A stretch of 64,000 bases of DNA from assembly GCF_017591425.1 (NCBI RefSeq), contig NW_024465885.1, positions 41,411,001 to 41,475,000 on the forward strand, in the 5' to 3' direction. The stretch comes from Ochotona curzoniae (lineage: Eukaryota; Chordata; Mammalia; Lagomorpha; Ochotonidae). The translations under genes were made by a program, and so were the position numbers. This document shows positions 56,970 to 64,000 of the stretch, piece after piece; position 1 is the first letter of the stretch; every line of letters starts with the position of its first letter. Below the pieces are notes generated by a model. It saw nothing but the letters and a program-made list of their open reading frames with translations. It had not been told where the DNA came from and ran no database searches.

Positions 56970-56976
56970 TATAAAA
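56970..56976 (+). promoter_or_regulatory. TATA box of a KRTAP pseudogene
   Basis: TATAAAA, 58 bases before the ATG at 57028. Confidence 0.5.
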
Positions 56977-57027
56977 CCAAGGAGATTATTCAGCTCCTCA
57001 GCTGAATCTTCCATTCCTGATACCTCA

Positions 57028-57175
57028 ATGTCAGTGTAGCAACAGCTATGATGGGCTTGGTTATGGCTGTACGGAAGGGCACTCTATCTGTGGTTGTACT
57101 GGTTTGGGGTATGCCTGTGTTTGCCCATGTGGTTTTGGCATCTATCAAGATATTATAGAGCTTTTCTGTCTTTGA
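57028..57175 (+). pseudogene. KRTAP20/22-like pseudogene
   Basis: After ATG TCA G the frame shifts by one base. The shifted frame stays open for 46 residues: CSNSYDGLGYGC, CGCTGLGYACVCPC, GFGIYQD, then a drifted end and TGA. The Gly-Tyr-Cys pattern and size (about 48 residues) fit the short high Gly-Tyr KRTAPs. The frameshift within the first three codons and the loss of the usual C-terminal Tyr/Trp motif argue that it is dead. It stands alone on the + strand between copies 7 and 8. Confidence 0.6.
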
Positions 57176-58649
57176 TTTCACTCATTATTATCTAATGATT
57201 ATTTAGAATGGTTATGCTCTGTTCTAGCATTAACATGAATATCTAGTCTCCTTATGGTAAGAGTTACCAATTAATTAACTATCTGTACACTCTATTATTT
57301 TGTTAAAAAATTCTATTCCCTGTTAGGTGCCTGATTAATTCAATTCTTCAAAACCTGTACTTTCATTTTTCATTAAATTATCTTCATTTGAAACAAGGTG
57401 TGAGTTGACTTGTCTTCATTTCTGAATGTTACAATGTGTGTGTGTGTGTGAGTTCAATTGCAGTTTTTTTTTCTAATAGCTATAATCTTACATCATTGGC
57501 ATTGAATTATTGTTAGTTTCAAGGGGAAACACTTAATTCTGAGCATCTCAGTGGGTTGCACTGAGGAGCTGTCACTGTGATTGGATTGATGAATGCAGAA
57601 ACCACATTGACAGGCAACAGTAAATATATTTTAGAGAGGCAAAATTTCAGTCAGAAATGTATTTACAGAAGAACACAACACTTACCTTGACTTTACAGTG
57701 AAAAACTAGTTATGAAATTACCAACTTTCTAAATGATTTCAGGGAAGGTAGGAAGATAATAATAGCGTTTAAAATGCATAAGCCTTTTAGATGATAATAA
57801 AGGTTTCAGTATATATGGAAAATCATGCTATGCTGTGGTTTGTTTATTTTTAGCTTTTGTTATCTGTACTTTTGACATCATTCTGGGTAATACATCATTC
57901 CTGGATGAATGCAAAAAGCTTTCCTGTTTTCCTCTGAAATTTTCTGATTGCAGCTTTTAAATTCAAGTTCATTTTTGTGTCAAGTATGATAGGAATTAAG
58001 TTCATTCTCTTGTGTGTAAAAGTCATGTTTCAACAGCAGGTATTGAGCAGACAATCCTTTCCCAATTGTGTCTTTTGGCAGAGTTGAGAAAGCCGACTGT
58101 ATGTGAATGGCCCTTTTTCTGGCCTCTTTTCTACCCATGTCTCTCAGTTTCAAGGTTCATGCCTTCTATGCTCACTGATGCATTTAGGTAATAAAACTTG
58201 AAATCAAAAGATGAATTGTATTCACATTTATTTTAATTATTTAGATATGCTTTTGCTATTTAAGATATTTTGTGGCTCCACAAAAATTTTTAAATGGTAT
58301 TTTTACATTCATCTGGAAATAATGTGTTTTTATTGACACTACAGATTGAGAAGCATGACATTTCAATAATAATGTTCCCAATTTATGAATGTGCACATTT
58401 TCCAATTAATGCACATCTTTTTAAATTTTATTTATTGGTATTTTATAATTTTCAGAGTACAACTAATCTGTGTCCTTGGCAAAAGTTGTTCCAAAGTATT
58501 TCATCTTGTTTGATGTCCTGGTAAAGTGGGTTTAACACCTCCAATAAGTACATTAATTCACTTTCTTTTTTACAAAAAAAGTTGTTTATTATTATTATTA
58601 TTATTATTACAATTATTTTCCATACTTCATGATATGCTAACTTCATGAT
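57176..58649. other. Unannotated sequence
   Basis: Contains short microsatellites, (TG)n at 57436-57450 and (ATT)n at about 58586-58608. No gene seen. Confidence 0.5.
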
Positions 58650-58815
58650 ATGCTAGTCATGTGAGTACAGGAACCCAAGTACTTGTGTCATCTTCAACTC
58701 AGTTTCCCTCCCAGGGGCATTAGCAGGGAGCTGGACCAGACATGGAGCTGCTATGGCTCAAACCAGCACCATTATGGGATCCCAGAGTCAGATAATAAAG
58801 CTTAATCCACTATAT
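58650..58815 (-). mobile_element. Old SINE fragment
   Basis: GGGGCATTAGCAGGGAGCTG and ACCATTATGGGATCCCAGAG are reversed SINE body. Confidence 0.65.
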
Positions 58816-58914
58816 GAATTTGAAGGCTCCTTAATCTACATATCCACTAATGAATACTTTGATTATACTACTACTTTACTGTTTATCATAGGTATTTCAC
58901 TATATGATGCATCA

Positions 58915-59130
58915 GTTAGACTGATATAAAGCCAGGAGTCAGGAGTTCTTGGCATTGCACATGCCAACAGGGACCCATGACCTTAGACCATCTTTCACTG
59001 CTGTCCCAGGCGTAACATCAGAAGCTGAATCAGAAGTGCAGTAGCTAAGGCAGACAGTGGCACCCTAATGGGGTTCTGGCATTTACAAGTTCTGGCTTTA
59101 CCTGCTACAAAGCAATGCCAGCCCCAATAA
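58915..59130 (-). mobile_element. Old SINE fragment
   Basis: AAAGCCAGGAGTCAGGAGTT and CACTGCTGTCCCAGGC are reversed SINE body; the tail is missing. Confidence 0.6.
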
Positions 59131-59434
59131 TTTTTATTGTAAAAATACTTTAATAGATATTGTTACGAGGTGATATTTAACTAAAGTAACCAAGGACATA
59201 TTGGTTGATCAAGCAATAACCCAACATAACAAAACACAAAAATTGCTTATTCAAAGGATAAGGAATGTTGCAAATGTTTCTGTATTTTAGTGTCAGACCA
59301 AGTATTTTATAGAGCCACCAAAAGAGAAATAGTAAAAGAATATTTTCATGCAATGCAAATGGACAAAATATCTAACATTATAAATGCTTCATAATAAATA
59401 AAAGAAAAGATATTTTTGCATCAGATTGAATAAG
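59131..59434. other. Unannotated sequence
   Basis: Nothing recognised. Confidence 0.5.
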
Positions 59435-59440
59435 TTTATT
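59435..59440 (-). terminator. Poly(A) signal of KRTAP6 copy 8
   Basis: TTTATT on + gives AATAAA, 274 bases after the stop. Confidence 0.78.
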
Positions 59441-59713
59441 GGAAACAGAAAATCTTCGGTATAAGAAAAAGCATTATCAGGCGAGACAATACAGAGTTCA
59501 TGGATGAGGTCCAAATTCTCTTAATTTCTGGAACTAAAGAACAAGAGAAGAATCTGTCACTTCAGATACAGAGGGCAAAGGTCAGCAAGATCAGCTTAGA
59601 AACTGATGAGCGGAGAAACTCCTCACTGAGGTTTGAGGCTCAGAACCTGCGGGGTCAGAACTGATGACTGCCAATGTCACAGGTGTGGAGGGCCAGAGTC
59701 TCTCTGGGTGTCC

Positions 59714-59959
59714 TCAGTAGTAGCCATAGCCAGACCCATAGCCATAGCCAGACCCATAGCCATAGCCACAGCCACAGCCACAGAGGGAGCGTGAGCCATA
59801 GCCATAGCCACAGCCATAGCCACAGCCCAGCCTGCGGATGCCACAGCCATAGTAGGAGCCATAGCCACAGCCCAGGCCTCCATAGCCATAGCCCAGGCCT
59901 CCATAGCCACAGCATCCATAGCCACGGCCGCCATAGTAGTTTCCGTAGTAGCCACACAT
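59714..59959 (-). CDS. KRTAP6: KRTAP6 copy 8, divergent C-terminus
   Basis: 81 residues, intact. The first 62 residues follow the family (two 7-residue units), but the end reads [22 protein letters not shown], lacking the SGFGYYY of all other copies and having an extra Cys-Gly pair and a duplicated GYGYGS motif. The 3' UTR is unrelated to copies 1, 2, 5, 6 and 7, and resembles copy 4 only at its start. The promoter and 5' UTR are nearly identical to copies 4 and 5. This pattern suggests that an old, separate member had its 5' part overwritten by conversion from another copy. Confidence 0.93.
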   Translation of the reverse strand: MCGYYGNYYGGRGYGCCGYGGLGYGYGGLGCGYGSYYGCGIRRLGCGYGCGYGYGSRSLCGCGCGYGYGSGYGYGSGYGYY

Positions 59960-60047
59960 GGTGTTGGGTGTTGAGGTTGTCCTTGGGTGGAGGAGCAGGA
60001 GGAGGAGTGTAGGTGACTTGAGTCTGCACAATGCTGCTTGCAGGAGG

Positions 60048-60102
60048 CCTTTTATAGGTCCTCATTGTGGGTGTGACCCAGCAGAGGTGCTGCTGTGATT
60101 GG
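60048..60102 (-). promoter_or_regulatory. CCAAT and TATA boxes of KRTAP6 copy 8
   Basis: TATAAAAGG at 60048-60056 and CCAAT (GGGCCAATCACAG) at 60098-60102 on the - strand. Confidence 0.87.
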
Positions 60103-62212
60103 CCCATTTTGTGAGTAATCTAGTTTATTTGCTTGTTTCTCTATCACAAGATAAAACCACAGAAGTCTTATGATGCTCTTGATTGACAGTGTGAGGAGAC
60201 GCAATGACAATCCCATGACCCTGCCTCAAGCAAGACATCCATCTTATCATGCGAAAGCATCCCTTCAAAGAACAAAATAGTATTTTTTCTTAGTTTCAAT
60301 CATATTTGCTCTAAACGCATGTAGTTTTCTTCTGTTTTCAACGATTTCTAGGCACAATTTTGCTTTTGCTTCACAAAGTTATTTCTCTTCAAATAATTTA
60401 CTTTCTTGAAATGTTGCATTCTCTCTTCCTGTCACATAAACATTTTAAATGCTTAGGAAGCAACATTTGGTTTTACTAAAAATGAATTTATCTTTAGTTT
60501 TCGAATAAAGTTAAGTATATTTATGATATATGTCTTCTGTTATACAATTTTAATCATTGAACTCGTTACATACTCAAATGAAGCATGTTTGAGTAGTATC
60601 TATTTTGTTTTCCTGGTTATATGAGTAAGTTCAACTTGCATCTGTGTCCGGTTGCCCAAAGTACAAGAAATGGTGTCTTTTATCTATTTTCTGCCAAATT
60701 GTTTGTTAATTAGTTAACATTCTACATACCATAACTTGGACATGTACAAGTAACTGTATTCATGCCTTAATACTGTGATCTGGTAAACTGAACCCTTGAA
60801 CATACCCACTAAATTATTACTTTCATCAGTTACCTCAGAGTGATAACCCAGCCCATTCAATAGCAAAGTTGGTACCATTTTAGGTTATAAAACGCAACAT
60901 GCCTCTTTTTGTTGCAGAAAATGAAAGTGTGAGGTTCTGTCATTCACAAATAACTATTGTTCATGCTATCCTATGATAATATTGGTTTTTCAGGAATGTT
61001 TCTTAATCTGCTGTGATCTGAATGTATTTCCGTAGATGACCTGGGCTTTAGTGATCTTATCTGAGACTCCTACATGCTAGTTGACAATCTGTGTGTATCA
61101 GTTCTCAGGTACTGTCAAGATAGAGAATCAGGCTTGTAAACATACCAAATTTAATTTTCCTATGGTTAGGTTAAAGCAATAAAAACAGAATAACGTCTTA
61201 ATGAGAAAAAGAATGCTTTCAGTCTTTCATCTCCACCCATGCACATTTCCATTCATAGTGCTCTGACTCTGCTTCCCATGTACATTGTGTTATTGTGACA
61301 TGTTATCCGATCTCTGCTGGTTTTAGGCATTAAAAGGAGAGGGTAGTTTGTGTTATATCACATTTAAATGTGCCATATAATAGTTTCTTATTTATTGACA
61401 GTGTAGAGTGAATTAAAAATAACTTTTAGCAAAACTGTTGCAGAAAAAGAAACAGTTGTTATCCTCATTTTCTGCTATTTAAATTTTTAGAACATCATTT
61501 AAATTTGGTCAACCTGAATCATTCCAATTAAGAAAACCATTATGGCTAATCTGGAGGGTTTTGACAAATGTATTATATTCTTGGAATTACGTGCTTGTTA
61601 ACACAATGTTCCTAATAACTACTACTAGGTTTTAACTATCTTAGAATTTACTTCCTGGAATCCATACAATTCTACTGATAAATTGGATTGTTCTCGCTAA
61701 TCATCACACTGGAGCCTTTATCCACAAGAATGTTAAAATCGTTTTCATGTATTATTCTGAATATATTCAATCCTAAAACATACTCCACAATCAAAACAAA
61801 AGAAAATCTTTTCTGCATAAAACTCTTTAAGAAGTCTCCATTCTTCTCTCAGCTTCATTACTAATTGGATTGTCTGCCATGGTTTGGGGTATATGTAAAA
61901 CGATTATTATATGTCAAATATAAACTAAAGCATATGATATTCCTTCACAAAAAAATTAAATCTTCCTTATCAGTAATTTGCAAAAATCTCACTTCTATGT
62001 CCTTTTTTTTTGCATGTTATTCTGTCCTTTCCTTCCCACTAACAGCCACAGCTATGATTGCACATCATCTATATGTAAAGGAGAAAGAAGTTATTGAATA
62101 AAATAATTTTTGACAGTGGAAGTGAGTTTTGGTTACTCGAGTGATGGCCTAGTGGTTGGTAGCAGTTGAGTTTCAGGATCTGGAATGAACAAGACAACAA
62201 AGAAAACTGTTG
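60103..62212. other. Unannotated sequence
   Basis: About 2.1 kb of AT-rich sequence with no supportable gene or repeat family. Confidence 0.5.
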
Positions 62213-62590
62213 GGACCTGCATTGTGGTGCAGTGGATTCACTTGCAACACGTACTGTGGATTCCATATGAGTTACCAGTTTGAGTCCTGCCTTCTCTTCT
62301 TCCAGTTCAGCGATATGTTAATATGCTTAGGGAAGATGACTTGAGTCCTTGGTTCCTTGGCACCTGTATGAGGAGACTCAAAATCTGTTTCAGGTTCTTG
62401 GCTGCAGCCCGGTCTACCCACAGGTATTGCAGACATTTGGAGAGTGAGCTAGTGCATAGAAGAGCTTTCGCTTGCCCTCTCTCTCTCTCTTCCTCTCTTC
62501 CTCTCTCTCTCCCTCTCTCTCTTTCTCTCTGTCCTCTCTGTATCTATGTCTTTCTCTTCAATTGAGCTAGATACATAAGTGGATAAATAT
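62213..62590 (+). mobile_element. Old C-type SINE with CT run
   Basis: GGGACCTGCATTGTGGTGCA head, CATTTGGAGAGTGAGC, and a long (CT)n segment near 62476-62535. Confidence 0.75.
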
Positions 62591-62854
62591 TCAAAGTATA
62601 AAAAATTCCTTATGAAAGGCACATAACTTCATTGCAGGAATGCTGACACACAACAGAGTTGTCATGGGTTTATTGGTTGCAGAGAATTCTTTGAGATGAT
62701 TTTGAGGCCAATTAGTTTAGGACATCATGGTGACTGTCCACGTGGTTTGCCCTACATTATGTAGGACCTAATTGCTACATTTGGCATCATGAAGATGACA
62801 GACTTGAAATATAGACAATGTTGCTGCTCTAGAATGGAGCCTTTTTTTTTTCTA

Positions 62855-62974
62855 ATGAGCTTCTATGGTGAGCACTATGGTGGAGGCCTGGGCTGTGACT
62901 ACACTTGTGGTAGCTAGAGATACGCCTGTTGGTACCTTTGCTGTTATGAAAGATGCTGGTCTTTCTGTTTCTGA
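62855..62974 (+). pseudogene. KRTAP22: KRTAP22-like pseudogene
   Basis: ATG-led frame MSFYGEHYGGGLGCDYTCGS, then an in-frame TAG at 62915-62917, then RYACWYLCCYERCWSFCF and TGA. The MSF start, YAC and CYER.W near the end fit my memory of human KRTAP22-1, a protein of about 48 residues. A single stop separates two otherwise matching halves, so inactivation may be recent, or the base may be polymorphic. It lies beyond the last KRTAP6 gene, as KRTAP22 does next to KRTAP6 in human. Confidence 0.68.
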
Positions 62975-63746
62975 GAAATTCAGACTCCCTGATCACTTTA
63001 GGCCCTTCCCTTATAAAACAACCCAATCAACCTCATAATCAGTTATCTGAAGATTCTACAGTTTAGCAGAAATAAAAACATAATACCTAGCATTTGAATT
63101 ATTGATGTACAATTAAATTCAAATCATCATTATGAATATGCCTAAATTCTCCATTTGAAGTAAATTTTTTGGTTTTTTTCAAACCTGTATCCTTATGCAC
63201 ACATTTGTTTAAATTGCACATGTGATTATTCACATACAGTAACTGACTCTTTGGGAATGTACTGCTGATCAAATATCTGGAGAGTACAATAATTTATACT
63301 TGAAAAATTGCTTTATTATTGTCATGTTCGTAAATTACTAAATAAAACCATTTTCAGTCAAGGACCAGCATTGAGTTGCTGCAGGGCCAGCTGGTGCTTT
63401 TAACATTGGCATTCTCAATCAGAAAGACAGACAGAGATGACCTAAATCGTTACCTAAATTGTGTTTACGTGTTTACAAATGTTCATGCAAGTGTAAGCAC
63501 CATGGTGAGGTCCCTAACCTTTCAGGCAATTGTATTTGTGGTCATATATGTCTTCGGTAAGTGACCTACAGTGATATTCAGCCAAAATTTCTTGAAAATG
63601 TGTTTCTAATTTTCTCCAACAGTTGACAAATGATAAAACGTGAAATAGAGATACTAAATTAAGGTATGTGTGAGTGGGCTTTGGTTCTACCATGAACAAC
63701 ACTAACAGCATGAAACGGGTCAGAAACCCCTGTCAACACCATCAAA
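62975..63746. other. Unannotated sequence
   Basis: No gene or repeat recognised. Confidence 0.5.
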
Positions 63747-63822
63747 AATAGAATAGAATAGAATAGAATAGAATAGAATAGAATAGAATAGAATAGAATA
63801 GAATAGAATAGAGATAGAGATA
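63747..63822. repeat. (GAATA)n microsatellite
   Basis: About 13 perfect pentanucleotide units, then GAGATAGAGATAG. Confidence 0.95.
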
Positions 63823-64000
63823 GAAACTGTATTCTTTGACCGACTTAACCACTACAATCACCAAAGCGGCCATCAGATGTTAAATATTCAACAAGCATAA
63901 CTTATGTCCTCCTCTAGTTAACAAGACCAAAGCTCCAGTGGATGAACGAGACCAAGAAAGCAGTATCCCTTGTCCATTCAACTCAACAACCAGTGCCTCC
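63823..64000. other. Unannotated end of window
   Basis: Nothing recognised. Confidence 0.5.

Noticed and set aside
5116..59959. A CRISPR-like or regulatory repeat array suggested by the even GGCTATGG repeats
   Set aside because: The repeats are codons of Gly-Tyr proteins, have no spacers and sit in promoter-led frames of a known mammalian family.

Overview
This is a piece of mammalian nuclear genome, most likely from a lagomorph and probably a pika (Ochotona). The species call rests on the many copies of a tRNA-derived SINE whose head reads like the lagomorph C-type SINE (best copy at 7405-7729). Its wording (for example GGTTCTAATCCCGGC) fits my memory of pika copies better than rabbit; this is inference, not a database result. 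There are no bacterial features, no tRNA or rRNA genes, no CRISPR array and no recognisable multi-exon gene.

The genes are all small, intronless high glycine-tyrosine keratin-associated protein (KRTAP) genes. Eight intact members of the KRTAP6 type lie at 5116-5352, 14247-14504 and 20179-20436 on the + strand, and at 24675-24932, 30675-30953, 43680-43937, 51231-51467 and 59714-59959 on the - strand. They encode 78-92 residues starting [11 protein letters not shown] ([11 protein letters not shown] in the 51.2 kb copy). Each has a TATA box about 75-100 bases upstream, and all but the first also keep a CCAAT box. A ninth intact gene at 1517-1675 (-) encodes a 52-residue KRTAP20-like protein. Two fairly clear KRTAP pseudogenes (57028-57175, KRTAP20/22-like; 62855-62974, KRTAP22-like), one fragment (29762-29830) and one doubtful remnant (34501-34554) complete the family. 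The neighbourhood matches the human 21q22.11 high-Gly-Tyr KRTAP cluster, where KRTAP6 genes sit between KRTAP20 and KRTAP22. The proteins would form part of the matrix between keratin filaments in the hair shaft.

The rest of the window records how the array grew. The + strand and - strand KRTAP6 sub-arrays point toward each other around 22.5 kb. Large blocks recur in direct and inverted orientation: block X at 6200-7330 and inverted at 38220-39390; the upstream block A at about 9.5, 19.25, 35.7 and 44.8 kb; and an L1 5' region at 16.06 kb (+), 40.1 kb (-) and 49.8 kb (-). Coding sequence and proximal promoter are much more alike between copies than some 3' UTRs are, and silent markers are shuffled among copies, which points to gene conversion.

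Between the genes are SINEs of several ages, L1 pieces (one nearly full-length but dead element at about 46.1-50.4 kb, -), at least two solo LTR-like elements, one U6 snRNA retropseudogene, an L1 tail with a short 3' transduction, a 45-base micro-SINE with exact target-site duplications, and several microsatellites. I found no new molecular machinery. The notable biology is the lineage-specific amplification, inversion and homogenisation of KRTAP6.
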